Shown here: positions 1-11,039 of the stretch, one piece after another
How the letters are laid out: every line of letters starts with the position of its first letter
Numbering within the stretch: position 1 is the first letter of the stretch
DNA from: Dromiciops gliroides
Lineage: Eukaryota; Chordata; Mammalia; Microbiotheria; Microbiotheriidae
Direction: 5' to 3'
Length of the DNA: 64,000 bases
Assembly (NCBI RefSeq): GCF_019393635.1
Contig: NC_057864.1
Coordinates: forward strand, 445,602,822 to 445,666,821
Made by a program: the position numbers and the translations under genes
Notes under the pieces: model-generated
The model's input: only the letters and a program-made list of their open reading frames with translations
Databases searched by the model: none
What the model was told of the DNA's origin: nothing

Positions 1-279
1 ACATGATCTCACCAAAAAACTCTGGTGGAGATGTATCAGGTATCCAAGGCAGATGGATGCACAAGAGAACCTTCTTTCTGGAATCACTGGTCTGTGAAGT
101 TTCATCCAGAAACTTTCGCTCATGCAATGAGTGTATTATGCTCCATATTGTTCAAATAAAATTTAAAATGTACTATTCAAAATTCACAAAACTAAATAAG
201 TATAAAAGTGATTAAAATAATTGAACTTACCAATGGTATTTTTTAAAGAATGTATCATTTATACTTCTAAAGTTAAGCT
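1..279. other. unassigned sequence
   Basis: AT-rich sequence with no repeat, exon or regulatory signal that I recognise. The 70-codon open frame at 3-215 shows no domain and looks like chance. Confidence 0.4.
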
Positions 280-280
280 T

Positions 281-426
281 TTTTTTTTTAGTGAGGCAAT
301 TGGGGTTAAGTGACTTGCCCAGGGTCACACAGCTAGTAAGTGATAAGTGTCTGAGTCCAGATTTGAACTCAGGTCCTCCTGAATCCAGGGCTGGTGTTCT
401 ATCTACTGTGCCACCTAACTGCCCCC
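281..426 (-). mobile_element. WSINE/SINE1-type tRNA-derived SINE
   Basis: This is a near full-length copy read on the minus strand: the T-rich tail is at 281-290 and the head, complement of GGGGGCAGTTAGGTGGC, is near 426. The short string TTAAGCT occurs on both sides and may be the target-site duplication. The body carries the pol III box B-like GTTCAAAT seen in every copy in this window. Confidence 0.9.
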
Positions 427-621
427 TTTTAAGCTAGTTTTCCAATTCTCCTACATTCTACTCCCATGAACTTTACAATCTAACTATACTGACCTATGTG
501 TGATTCCTTACACACAACACCCAATCTCCCATCTCCATGCCTTTCTACTGGCTGCTACCCTTACCTGGGATGCCTCCCCTCTGATCTACCAACTCTTAGA
601 ATCCCTGGCTTTCTTTAAGGG
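427..621 (+). mobile_element. L2 LINE 3' region, first part
   Basis: It reads like the L2 sense strand (AACTGACCTA..., CATCTCCATGCCTTT, AGAATCCCTGGCTTTCTTTAAGG). It continues at 1995 after an LTR insertion and again at 2510 after an L1 insertion, so 427-2620 holds one L2 copy in three parts. Confidence 0.75.
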
Positions 622-1990
622 TGTGGAAATTTATTTTGATTTGGGGACCCTACCTTTAGGCTGAGATTAGAAAGCCTTAGGCCTTCAGGTTCTCTCCCCC
701 TCCTCCTCAGCTTCAGCTGAGCGAAAAAGCCCCGTGGGCTATACAAGATGCCAGGTCAGACAGCTGGGGGGGGGGGAAACCCCAGCTCCCCAACCTGAGC
801 ATAGTTATCCGAAAGATCCCAGATAGCCTGTGCTGAGGCATGTGAAGTGGGAGTGCACCGCCCCCCCAACCAGCGGCAGCCCTGGCTGGCAGATTAGCTT
901 GGTCTGTGGGGGCGAAGGAAGCCCCGATATTTGAGTGGAGAGAAGAAAAGGTATATAGACCTGGGAGTGAGACAGGAGTGGGGATGGACTAGATAGAGAG
1001 ACAAGATTGGAGAGGGGCTGACTAGAGGGGAGCACGGACAAGGATGGAGGAGAGTTCGGTTCAGAAAAGGAGAGACGGGGCTGGCAAGGTATGGGGGCTG
1101 ACAGGAGGACTGGAGGCCTGTGGACAAGACTCAGGAGTTCAGACAGACAAGAAGAGGTCAAGAGGCGGTTGAGGAGACGGCAAAGATTGGAGACTAGAGA
1201 CGGGGCTACAAGGATGCAGGAGAAGACGAAAAGGACTAGGAGCAGGCAAAAGAGAGGCCAAAGGGCAAACTGACAGAGCAGACAGACAGAAGGTCGGTGA
1301 AAGAGAAACACAGGGGTTCAGTGGTGGCAGTAAGGAGAGGAAAGTTAGAAGCAGGGGGATTTACAAAGTGAAAGGGGCTTGGAGTTAGAATAAAGGACCT
1401 GAGTGCCCTGAGGCGGGGTGCAGCTAAGGCCCTTATTGTATTAAAAAGGTTACAGGCCTTATTACAAACCAGGGAAAGTGTAACGTGCCCTGAGGCAGAG
1501 GCAGCTAAGGCCCTTATTGTATTCAAGAAGTTCGAAGTGCAGCAGGTGGGAAAGAGACCACAGGAAAGCAGTCAGGTTGTACATTTTATTTCCCTGTATT
1601 CTTAATTTTCAACAGTATCTCATAAATAAACTCTGCTTGGATTATTTAGTTAAGAGGCTTCTTAATCCTGTGCTTATCAATTTGGGAGGTGGAGCAATGT
1701 GGTGGAACTTTATAAATGGCCCACATTAAATTAACAGCAGTCAGATAGCCAAATAGTCAAAAGTCCCCAGATTAGTCCTCCACTCAGAAAGTTTAGTCAT
1801 CCATAGTTTAGCCCCCCAAAATTAGCCCTAGTTATCAAAATATTTTACATTTTAATGGCAACCACGAAGGGACTTACAGCCCAATTATAATTTTTCTAAA
1901 TTTATCATTTTTCATACTCATAATTTTTCATAAATCCAATTATATAATTTTTCCAGGTTAGTTATAGTTATTAACAATTAATTTCTTACA
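622..1990 (+). mobile_element. long solo LTR of an endogenous retrovirus
   Basis: The block begins TGTGG and ends TTACA and is flanked by AGGG at 618-621 and 1991-1994, a 4-base target duplication. The host L2 reads straight across when the block is removed, which fixes the borders. A polyadenylation signal (AATAAA, near 1624) lies inside. A segment of about 40 bp is tandemly repeated (1403-1442 and 1485-1523), as often seen in LTR U3 regions. There is no internal coding region, so it is a fossil left by LTR-LTR recombination. It is younger than the L2 it split. The family was not named. Confidence 0.65.
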
Positions 1991-1994
1991 AGGG

Positions 1995-2140
1995 TCAGAT
2001 CAAGCCCTACCTCCTCCCAGGAGGGCTTTCCTGTTCTCTCCAACTGCTAATGCCATCCCTTCCATGATTAGTTTCTCTATTCTGTATTTATGATGTTCTG
2101 ATTTATATGTGTTGTCTCCTTCATAAGAATATAAGCTCCT
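1995..2140 (+). mobile_element. L2 LINE 3' region, second part
   Basis: It carries on from position 621 with the L2 phrases CAAGCCCTACCTCCTCC and AGGGCTTTCCTG and ends at ATAAGCTCCT, where an L1 tail is inserted. Confidence 0.75.
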
Positions 2141-2500
2141 AATGACCAATCACAATTCCAGATGACTGATGATGAAGTATGAATCTGATGATGAAGCACC
2201 TCCTGACAAGGAACTATTAGACTCACAGTACACAATGATATATACATATGTGTGCACACACACCATATATATAACATATAAAATATATCTACATACACAT
2301 ATATCATATATATACAGATATACATACATACATATAATTTTTTTTTTTACTTGATCAATGTGACCAATTTATTTTCCATGACTGTGTATATTTGTTTCAA
2401 GTGTTTTGTTCTTTTCCCTGCAATGATGAGGAGAGGTGGATGGGGAACAAAATAGATTTTTGTTAATTGAAAAAAATTAAAATTAATTTTTAAAATGAAG
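2141..2500 (+). mobile_element. marsupial L1 3' end
   Basis: It contains the typical marsupial L1 3'-UTR series: AATGACCAATCACAATTCCAG, the GATGATGAAG repeat, CACCTCCTGACAAGGAACTA, and the tail TTGTTAATTGAAAAAAATTA. The strings TAAGCTCCT (2132-2140) and TAAGTTCCT (2501-2509) flank it as a target duplication inside the L2. A CA/TA microsatellite at 2220-2345 interrupts it. Confidence 0.75.
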
Positions 2501-2620
2501 TAAGTTCCTCAAGAGTGAAAACTGGTTTTGCATTTTCTTTACATCCCAGGGCTTAACACAGTGCCTGGCACATAGTAGATGCTCAATAAATGCCAATTGT
2601 TTGATTGATTGACTGAATTC
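2501..2620 (+). mobile_element. L2 LINE 3' terminus, third part
   Basis: The last part of the split L2 includes CAGTGCCTGGCACATAGTAG and the TTGATTGATTGA tail of an L2 3' end. Confidence 0.85.
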
Positions 2621-2739
2621 CTAGGCAATTATTAGAATCCCAGGCCAGACATGGGGTTCTCTAATAACCCAAAGTTTGAAAGTTCTTTAATCTATCCTTC
2701 TAGGGAGAGAAAAAGGAGTTTCTGAGGAGTGACAATCTT

Positions 2740-2900
2740 TTTTTTTTCTTTTTCTTTTTTTTTTAGTGAGGCAATTGGGGTTAAGTGACTTGCCCAGGGT
2801 CACACAGCTAGTAAGTGTTAAGTGTCTAAGGCCGGATTTGAACTCAGGTACTCCTGACTCCAGGGCCGGTGCTCTATCCACTGCGCCACCTAGCTGCCCC
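2740..2900 (-). mobile_element. WSINE/SINE1-type SINE with exact target duplication
   Basis: It is a full-length minus-strand copy. GAGGAGTGACAATCTT at 2724-2739 is repeated perfectly at 2901-2916, so the insertion is fairly recent. Confidence 0.95.
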
Positions 2901-2916
2901 GAGGAGTGACAATCTT

Positions 2917-3284
2917 GGAATCATGTCTTTGGCAACCTCAAATTCAAGAGTTCTGATATCCAGGTTTCTAAAGGAAAAAGGAAGAGTTCCCTGATAGCAC
3001 CAACCTCTTGGGGAAAACAAGATCTCCATTTGTTCTCTTCCCACCTCACAGCTGGAGAATCACAAAGGGACTAAAAGCACAGAATAGGGGAACAAAATGC
3101 CTGGGCATTGCCTTCTCCTGTCATAGAGAGTCATTTGGATCATGGGCTTTGATGGAAAGGGGGTTACCTCTTTAGAAACCCAAATTCTACTTCCCTTCTA
3201 GGAGAGTCCAAGCCCTCAGATTAGTACTACAATTATTGATGGTTCTATGGATCTCTGGGTTCAGACTGGGCCTCTATTCCCCAA
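2917..3284. other. unassigned sequence
   Basis: No element is recognised. The phrase around AGGAGAGTCCAAGCCCTCAG (near 3200) has look-alikes near 3917 and 4355, so an unnamed low-copy repeat may underlie 2917-4400. Confidence 0.3.
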
Positions 3285-3880
3285 AATTTCTTTACCACAG
3301 CACTTTTTGTGGTAGCAAAGGACTGGAAAGAAAGTAGATTGCCCATTGACTGGAGAAAGGAATGAAATGCAGTATCACTGGGTGGTAAGAAACAATGAAT
3401 GTTAAGATACAGAGAAGCATGAAAAGACATATTAACAGATGCAAAGCAAAGTAAGCACAAAGAAGAAACAATATATACAATAATATAAATAGAAAAGAAA
3501 TAGAATGTATATAGAAAAGAACAAGAACAGTTGAAACAATGTTGGAAAATTATAATGGTCAAGCCTGGCCCCAAAGAGATGATATAAGAAGATGTTGCCT
3601 CATCCCCTACTTTTTTGTTGTTGCAGAACCGAGGGACCACATATATGTACCTCTTCATATAATATCAACCTTTTTAATGCATTAGTTAATATTGCTGAAC
3701 TTTTTTTCTTCTTTCTTATAAGAGATGACTTTCTGAGAGGCAATGAGATGAGGGATAGAGTTGTAAATGTAGGTGATATAAAAGCAAAAGATAGCAATAA
3801 AAATAATTTTAAAATAATGAAGCATAAAAATAGATTTTTTTTAAATAAAGAGAGTAGGCTTCACCAGAATGTCAGCAAGG
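3285..3880 (+). mobile_element. degraded L1 3' end
   Basis: It starts with the L1 phrase CAGCACTTTTTGTGGTAGCAAA...TTGCCCATTGACTGG, which matches the 3' end of marsupial L1 (compare 43660-43740). It then follows the L1 order loosely through an A-rich part. It is strongly diverged, and its right border is unclear. Confidence 0.55.
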
Positions 3881-4091
3881 CTCTTGTCTAGCTACTCCAA
3901 GTGTGTTTCCTTTTCAGGGGAGTCCAAATCCTCAGGACTCATATGAATCTTTGGGGTGTAAGTGGGGTTCACTGGAATGTTGGGGAATGCCTGTCTAGAA
4001 CAATAATTTTTTTCTTAGTGTAATATAATAGTATAAAGCTAGAAGTCTACACACAGATCGTGGGGATAAAGAAGGAATATGAGAAAGGCAG

Positions 4092-4285
4092 GGGGAAAGG
4101 GAAGAAGCATTTATTAAGCACCTACTATTTGCCAGGCACTGTGTTAAGAGCTTTATAAATGTTATTCCATTTGATTCTCACAACACTCAGAGGTAGGTAC
4201 TGTTATACCCACTTTGTAGTTAAGGCAAACAGTAGTTAAGTGACTTGCCCAAGGTCACATAAATAGGAATAGGCATGAAGAAGAA
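4092..4285 (-). mobile_element. MIR-type CORE-SINE
   Basis: On this strand it reads GCATTTATTAAGCACCTACT, then TCTCACAACACTCAGAGGTAGG, then GTTAAGTGACTTGCCCAAGG. That is the reverse complement of the usual MIR/MON1 order. Confidence 0.8.
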
Positions 4286-4834
4286 TCTCATGAGAATGTA
4301 TCAATAGTTGCCTCTCCAGCAACCCCATGTTGTTGTTTATTTTCCCCTTCCAAGGGGGGTCCAAACCACAAGGGGGCACTATGAAGCTAGAGCTCTAGAT
4401 GAAAACTAGATCCAACCACAATGGGAGAAGTCTATCAAGTTTTGATGATCAGTTTAATGCATTTGTGTAGGGTGAATTAAAGGCTGTCTAGGACCCCAGG
4501 ATATACATTGCTACCTTGAATAACTGTAGAGTAGTGGGAAACCCTTTTCCCCACATTTATGGAGAGCTATATTAGAGGTATAGTCAAGCTATATTCTAAG
4601 ATTTCCCAGAAGCATCGCTGGGTAGGACAAAACAGCCCCAAAGATATTCTTTTAGAGGAGTTGCACCCAAGATTAAATCCAGGTCCAGAGCTTGGGGTAC
4701 TAGACCACAGGTTGCCCATGGGTACCAATGTAGTAGTAGACTTTCTGATAGTTATCATTCACTTCTTACATTACATCTGGCTTCCCTCCTTTTGCAGTCA
4801 TACATCTCTTTGATGGTAGCTTTTTGCTGGTGGT

Positions 4835-4885
<51 letters not shown>

Positions 4886-5465
4886 ACATCCTTTATCATC
4901 AATAATAAGCTGCTGCCTATTTATGCCCACTATGCACCTTGCCATTGTCCTTTGGGTGACCCATAGTTTTGATTCCTTGAAGAATGTGGTATTATAAAAC
5001 TCATGGCCACATGCCAACATAGATGTTCAAAAGATGGATTGTTATTATTATTTCTATTAAATTTAAGAAAAGCCTATGTGAAAGCAGAGGAACATGGTTA
5101 TTCACCCATGTGGGAACAAGGGAGTGAGAAAATAACTACCATCACTCTACAAATAATCGTAGGTACCCTGGCCCTAAAGCCTCCCAGAGACTTAGCTTGA
5201 AGTCTCAATAACTTCCAAAATCCATTCTACCCTGTGTCACCAAACTATCCAATAAAACTGGTAGGTGGGGGCCAGGTAAGTCATAGTAGGTTGCCTTATT
5301 TGGAGATGGAAACTACACCCATCATTACTATCTGAGCAAACAGAAGCACTTTATTTCTCCATAACCATTAAGTACCCAGACACCATGCCTCCTGCTTCAA
5401 GAAGCTGACCCAGGACAAGAGACTCAGAAATAAGATCAAGTGTATTGTTGACATGGGGGACACCT
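4286..5465. other. unassigned sequence around a TG microsatellite
   Basis: Apart from the TG tract at 4835-4881, I see no repeat family and no exon-like signal. The short open frames show no domains. Confidence 0.35.
4835..4881 (+). repeat. (TG)n microsatellite
   Basis: It is about 23 TG units with few interruptions. Confidence 0.97.
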
Positions 5466-5469
5466 ATTG

Positions 5470-5560
5470 TTACCTCGTAGAGGCATTGCTAGGATCAAAT
5501 GAGAAATATTTATAAAAAGCACTTAGCACATAATAGGCACCATATAAATGCAAAGGAATA
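5470..5560 (+). mobile_element. MIR 3' fragment
   Basis: AGGATCAAATGAGAAATATT and AAAGCACTTAGCACATAATA match the 3' half of a plus-strand MIR. Confidence 0.65.
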
Positions 5561-6104
5561 GAAAATGAGTGTGAGTTCAGTCAAACTTATGGGGGAATTA
5601 TAACCAGGTTATCAGCCCAAACAGCCCAATCTCCTTGATGCTTCTACACCGTCTCTGGGTTTGGAAAGAGAGTAGGTGGCTGGTACTGTTCATCATAAGA
5701 CTATAGAGAATGAGAGCTTTAGTCAATTGGTACTTCCTCTGTCCCCTGGTTAGCAAACTTCCACATCCTTTTGTGACCGAGTATAATGAAACAAACCCCT
5801 CTTTCTTCCACTACCACTCCATGCTTTCTTATCCTCTTTCATTTCTATCCTATTTCTTGCCAGTCACTATCCTCTCCCATTGGGCTGACTGGAATCTCTC
5901 TTTTATCGTTAGCAAAGTTTTCTTCTTTATATACTTCTTCCATCTTAATCTTTCCATCTTTTTTGTGCTTATGGAAACCCATCCAGAAGACAACGAATCC
6001 CTAGTGACTCTCTCTGGGCTGTGTCCCCCTGACATATTGGATCAGAAGGCTCTTTACTGCCCCTTCCAGCCCATCCCTCGGTTGCGAGATCACTCAGCAA
6101 ATCC
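5561..6104. other. unassigned, possibly old LINE-derived
   Basis: The sequence is C/T-rich and contains a 158-codon frame (5710-6186). That frame runs into the hAT element beginning at 6113, so it is not a gene. The sequence resumes after the hAT at 6615 and runs into L2-like DNA. Confidence 0.35.
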
Positions 6105-6112
6105 CTCTAAAC

Positions 6113-6614
6113 CCGTGGTTCTCAAACTCTGCAGTGAGTGCCCCAAACTCACAGGGGCACCTTGGGATACTTTAATTTCTTCATGAGAAACATAGTAATA
6201 TTCAACCATGTTCAATATGTCCTAATTCCGTTTGTGACATTAAATCTTTGTGAAATGTTGCTATGATAAAAAGAAAATACTCTAACATATGAAAATTAAT
6301 GTGTAATAGGAAATGAGGGTGGCTGAATCCAAACTTATTCCAAGGTTTAAAAAACTATACTGTTCCCAACAGGCTCAATTATTCCATTCAGGAGTAATTG
6401 TGGTAATTTAAGAATGAAATTCATTTTTTCTTCAAATTTCTGTGCATTTTTTTTCAAACAGCCACTAAGTTCTTGGGACATAAACTCTTATTAAGTTGTT
6501 TGTACCTGGTTACTTAATAACAGAACTGTTAGGTATTTCTTTTGACCTAGGGGTGCTTTGAAAAATTAACTGAGACACCAAGAAAGCAGGGAATTGAGAA
6601 ATTGGGAACCTCTA
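6113..6614 (+). mobile_element. complete nonautonomous hAT (Charlie-like) transposon
   Basis: The left end CCGTGGTTCTCAAACTCTG and right end AAATTGGGAACCTCTA are related inverted termini of the CAGTGGTTCTCAAAC type. CTCTAAAC (6105-6112) and TCCTAAAC (6615-6622) form an 8-bp target duplication with one mismatch, as the hAT superfamily makes. At 502 bp there is no transposase. It depended on a transposase made elsewhere and is now inert. Confidence 0.8.
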
Positions 6615-6622
6615 TCCTAAAC

Positions 6623-7560
6623 TATACCCTATTCTCTCTTTCTCACAAAGAAATTTGCTTCCTACTTTACTGAGAAATTCAAAGATATCTGCTATATGCT
6701 TCCTCTTTTCCCTTACTGCACACCTTAACTCCCCTCTACCTTGGTCCCCATTCTCTCCCTATTTTCTCCAGAATTTAAGGAAGAGGTGACTTCTTTGTTT
6801 GTTTGTTTTTGGGTTTTTTGTGGGGCAATGAGGGTTAAGTAACTTGCCCAGGGTCATACAACTATTAAGTGTCAAATGTCTGAGGCCGGATTTGAACTCA
6901 GGTCCTCCTGAATCCAGGGCCGGTGCTTTATCCACTTTGCCACCTAGCTGGCCCAGAAGAAGTAACTTCTTGCTGAGAAGGTGACACCCTCTACTTGGAA
7001 GCCTTTGGATTCTATTCTTGAAAGAAAGGGTTTGCCTTTTCCCTAATTCCCTTATTCATCTTCAGTCTCTCCTCGTTTCCTAGTTCCTTCTCCCCTGCCT
7101 ACAAACATACCCAGGTCTCCCTCATTCTTAAGAATTTTAAAGATTACATATCAATATTTCCAGCTATTGCCAGAGCCTGGAATCCCATCTCTCATCTGTT
7201 TCTTTTCACAAGCTGTCACATAGGCCTGGAATACACTCCCTCCTCACTCTCAATTCTTAATAATCTTTCATTTCCTTCCAGGTTAAGTTCAGGTGCCACC
7301 TCTTATGTGAGGCATGTCCAGGCCCAATGTCCCACCCCCCAGCCTCATCCCTTCCCAGTTGTTAGCTTTCTTTCCCTTCCCTTCCTCAAATTACCTTGTA
7401 TTTACTTATCTATGTACACACTGCATATCCTCAGCAGAAAGTAAGGGCCTTGAGAGCAGGGAATGTTTTGCTTCCATCTTTGTATTCTGGTCACCTAGCA
7501 CAGTGCCTTGAACATAATAAATGTTGAATGCTTAATAAATGTTTGTTAAGTTGAGTTAAA
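6623..7560 (+). mobile_element. L2 LINE, late ORF2 to 3' end
   Basis: Phrases in L2 order are CCTGCCTACAAACATACCCA (7095), GGTTAAGTTCAGGTGCCACC (7280), CTTGAGAGCAGGGAATG (7450) and the tail AATAAATGTTTGTTAAGTTGAG. A SINE is inserted at 6797-6954. Confidence 0.75.
6797..6954 (-). mobile_element. WSINE/SINE1-type SINE
   Basis: It is a full-length minus-strand copy inside L2. Its tail has GTTTGTTTGTTT units. An imperfect duplication (AAGAGGTGACTTCTT / AAGAAGTAACTTCTT) flanks it. Confidence 0.92.
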
Positions 7561-8007
7561 TTCCATCTCATTAACTTTAGCCCAGTATTATGGCCTATGG
7601 TCTTTTTTCTCCCTTACATTTCTATGTGTTCTATATACCATCTGGACTTCCATCCACATCAAAGCTTCCCATCTAGATCGTAAATGGTTAGAGCATGGAT
7701 AGTTTATCTCGTGGTCTGCCGCCCTGAGCACACAGTCATTCCACTATGTAAAGCTGCGAGCGAGGTTTTACCAAAGACTTGTGGGTAATGGTCGCTTTGG
7801 TTTTTTGAGATTCCCTGCATTTTGTGTTGATGCTCTAAGCTACTTGCATGTGATTCTCCCTATGGGTCTTTGACCTCCCATTCATCTGGCCCACTTGGTA
7901 ACCCCTTGAATTATTACTGAGACTTCTTTTAGCTTTCAGGAAATGTACTATCTCCTCCATCAGCCTGAGAATTCCCTAGGGCATAGACAATATCTGCTCT
8001 TTATAGG
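7561..8007. other. unassigned sequence
   Basis: No element or exon is recognised. Confidence 0.3.
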
Positions 8008-8080
8008 AGTGTGGTACAATGGAAGGAGCACCAAAAATGGAGTCAAAGGACTTGCGTTCAAGTCCCTGAGTGACCCAGCA
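8008..8080 (+). mobile_element. MIR 5' fragment
   Basis: GTGGTACAATGGAAGGAGCA followed by GTTCAAGTCCCTGAGTGACC resembles the tRNA-like head of a MIR/MAR SINE. Confidence 0.5.
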
Positions 8081-8119
8081 CCAGGACCCTTTTTGTCCTC
8101 AACCTCTGATATTAGTATA

Positions 8120-8375
8120 TACTATAGAGAAAGGGAGGGAATAAGCATTTCTATAGTGTCTACTATAAGCTAGGCACCATGCTAAGCACTTTACAGATAT
8201 GATCTTACTTGGTCCTCACAACAACCCTAGGACGTAGGTGCTATTATTATTCCTATTTTGTAGTTGAGGAAGCTGACGAAGACAGAGCTAGAAAGTGTCT
8301 TAGGCCACATTTGAACTCATGTCTTGCCAACTCCTGGGGTAGCATTCTATCCATTGAACCACCTAACTGCCTCCT
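8120..8375 (-). mobile_element. MIR-type CORE-SINE
   Basis: It is nearly full length in reverse: CTATAAGCTAGGCACCATGC, CCTCACAACAACCCTAGGAC, TTTGAACTCATGTC, then CATTGAACCACCTAACTGCC. Confidence 0.85.
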
Positions 8376-9451
8376 AATCCCAATAGGATCTGGCATATGC
8401 CCCTGTACATGGTAGAACTATTCCATGGTGTGGACTTTCGTCTGTGTGTCGGCGCTGCCCCATCATCAGTACAGAAATTCAGAGAAAACTTTGCCAATCA
8501 CTCTTTTCATTTTTAATTAATGGGATGGTCCTGTCTAGATTCATTTGCTTCTCGCAATGATGTTCAATCTTTTGGCTCAGATGGGATTGGAAGACACTTG
8601 GAGAAAGAAACAATTCATGCAGAGTATTCCAAGGAGAATGGACTAGATTCCTTCTCAGTGAACTGCTGATGTCTCAGCCTTACTCCTCTGGGCCGGGCCA
8701 GTATCAGAGCCCAGCAAAAGTTACAACTGAGCCAAGATCATGATACTGGTCTACTCTTCTTAGGTTTGGAGAATCTGGGGTAACACAGTTAAGTAGTTCT
8801 TGCATGAGTAGAATCAGAATTGTGGTGTGAATGGGCCAAAAATAAGAACTGGGCAGATGGGTTATAGATCTAGAAAGGCAAGCATAGGTGGCGTCGGGTC
8901 AAGACCACAAGTCATAAGGTCTAAATGGGCCTGGGAAAAAAGCTGAAAAAAGCAGAAATTTAGGAGCCAGTAAGTCACAGCAGTCTGAGCCAGATGGAGC
9001 CATCTTAATTCCTTACTCTCACCAAGCTTCATGAGTACAGGTGAGTTTTAAGCTTGACCATGTGTGGTTGGTCCTTTCCTCTACTCTTTCAACTAGAGTA
9101 TTGAATCACTATTGACTTCTTCATTAATACCTACAGTAATCAAGGTAGATAGGACCTATATTCATAATATTTATTATCTCTTCTAGGTGGGTCACCCATG
9201 TAGGCATACCCCTCTCTGAAACTTAACTCTCAACTTTGTGGGCTAGTCTTCTCCTGAATCCATATCTAGTTCTCTCTGGAAGGTAGAGTTGGCTCTCTCC
9301 TCTGATGCCAGGGGTTACATTCTTTGAAGCTGTTCTCAGCCAAGAATCCTGATTTTCTATGTCTCCACAGAAAGTATGTGTCTCTACTCTCTGCTAGATG
9401 CCTTAAATTCTAGAAATTTTCAACTGTCTCCAGGTCTGTGCCCGATCTTTT
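8376..9451. other. unassigned sequence
   Basis: No repeat family is recognised over about 1.1 kb and no convincing exon was seen. It may be single-copy DNA. Confidence 0.3.
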
Positions 9452-9467
9452 CCTAGCTAATGGCCAG

Positions 9468-9621
9468 GGGCAGCTAGGTGGCACAGTGGATAGAGCACCG
9501 GCCCTGGAGTCAGGAGGACCTGAATTCAAATTCAGCCTCAGACACTTGACACTTACTAGCTGTGTGACCCTGGGCAAGTCACTTAACCCCCATTGCCCCG
9601 CAAAAACAAACAAACAAAAAA
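9468..9621 (+). mobile_element. WSINE/SINE1-type SINE
   Basis: It is full length with a (CAAA)n tail. CCTAGCTAATGGCCAG (9452-9467) and CCTAGGTGATGGCCAG (9622-9637) flank it with two differences. Confidence 0.95.
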
Positions 9622-9720
9622 CCTAGGTGATGGCCAGTTGCCCTTCTAATTCAGAGAATTCCTTCACACTTCTTAAGAGATGACAAGGCTTAGAAATATC
9701 TTTTCCCTTAGCAAGTCAAT

Positions 9721-9950
9721 GGGGCAGCGAGGTTGGACTGTGGATAGAGCAGCAGTCTTGGAGTCAGAAAGATCTGCGATCTCACCTCAGACACTGCCTG
9801 TGTGACTCTGGGTAAATTGCTTAATCCCTATTTGTCTCAGTTCCTCATTTGTTTAAAAAAAAATGGGGACACATTGGAGAAAAAAACTGGCGAACTACTC
9901 CAGAGAAAACTCTATGGACTTTTGTCATGTAGAGTTGGACATGACTTAAC
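9721..9950 (+). mobile_element. MAR1 CORE-SINE
   Basis: The head GGGCAGCGAGGTTGGACTG, the middle TCAGTTCCTCATTTG, and the tail GAGTTGGACATGACTTAACA match the long marsupial CORE-SINE. CAAGTCAAT occurs on both sides. Confidence 0.85.
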
Positions 9951-9955
9951 AACAA

Positions 9956-10560
9956 GTCAATTCTTCTTTACCTCTGTTTTCTATCTACCCTTTACTTTTT
10001 GTGATTACATCAACTAGCTGGGGGGGGCGGGGAGGAGAAGTGGGCCTGGGGAAGAAGTCTAAAGAAACCAAATTCTCCCCTATTACATATATTTCAGAAA
10101 AGTTGCTGGTTCCATACACTTGGTCAGATGACTTGTCCTAGTGATTAACACACTATTCTGCGGTCATTCTTTTATTAGGAAAGCACATTCATCTCAAAGG
10201 TGAGAATGCTTGAATATTTTTCATTGTTCTTGAAGTCACCAGAGGTGTGGCCCATTGAAACTTCCAAAAACAAAACCAAAAACTATCTGGGCCATTTTCA
10301 TTTCCCACAGAAAAGTTTCTATCTCCTAGGATTACACCTTGGTCAGAGAAGCCGGGACATGTCAGACTGACTCATACTGTAACCCGTATCTCCAATAGGA
10401 TGTACCTCCAAATGATGATGCTAAAAAAAGTCAAAGGTTCTGCCATATAGAAGGAACCGTAAGAAGGCTATCCTGCAGAGGGAAGGAGGAGAGGAAACTT
10501 CCCCCGTGACAAAGAAGACCTTTTTCAAGGTGTCCCAGTATTCATGCCAGTAGAGTAGGT
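9956..10560. other. unassigned sequence
   Basis: It has a G-run at 10021-10027 and otherwise nothing I can assign. Confidence 0.3.
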
Positions 10561-10564
10561 AGGC

Positions 10565-10710
10565 GGAAAGGGCACTGGGAACTGAAATCAGAGGATTGAC
10601 TTCGGTTTGCTTCTTGCTTCTGATACCTACTAGCTTTGTGACCCGCCCCCCCCCCAAAGTTAACCTTTCTGAGTCTGAGTTTCTTCATCTGTAAAATGGG
10701 AATGTTAGGA
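10565..10710 (+). mobile_element. MIR-like SINE fragment
   Basis: ACCTACTAGCTTTGTGACC and TCATCTGTAAAATGGGAATG are MIR core phrases. A C-run at 10645-10655 interrupts them. Confidence 0.7.
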
Positions 10711-10734
10711 AGAAGCACTATGTGAGGTATCATT

Positions 10735-10870
10735 CAACAGGCATTTATTGTGTGTATTATGTTCAGGCACTGTGCCAAATGTGGAAAGTACCAAAAAAGG
10801 CAAAAATAAGGTTCCTGTTCTCAAGTTCAGTCTAATCAGAGATTACAGACAAGCACATAAATTACTATGC
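10735..10870 (-). mobile_element. L2 3' end
   Basis: The reverse complement of an L2 terminus is seen: CAACAGGCATTTATTGTG, CAGGCACTGTGCC, CTCAAGTTCAGTCTAATC. Confidence 0.75.
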
Positions 10871-10924
10871 ACATACTCACATTTACAGTAAAGGTAAATA
10901 TGAGTTGATTGTCATTTATATCTA

Positions 10925-10958
10925 TATTTATTATTATTATTATTATTATTATAAATAT
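10925..10958 (+). repeat. (TTA)n microsatellite
   Basis: There are about ten TTA units. Confidence 0.9.
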
Positions 10959-11039
10959 AAGTAATATTATTATTGTCCAACCTGTGACTGCCACACTCCA
11001 AAGGAGATGAAAAGGGAGATTTCCCTCTGTGAACTAACT

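Noticed and set aside
805-1311. 168-codon minus-strand frame
   Set aside because: It lies inside the long solo LTR and is low complexity; nothing supports a gene.
5710-6186. 158-codon frame as a gene
   Set aside because: It runs into the hAT element at 6113, lacks domains, and lies in C/T-rich old repeat DNA.
9438-9626. Recurring 60-90 codon proteins with DKAPALDSGGPEFK and LTLTSCVTLGKSLNP in many places
   Set aside because: They are translations of the WSINE/SINE1 body; each coincides with a SINE copy.
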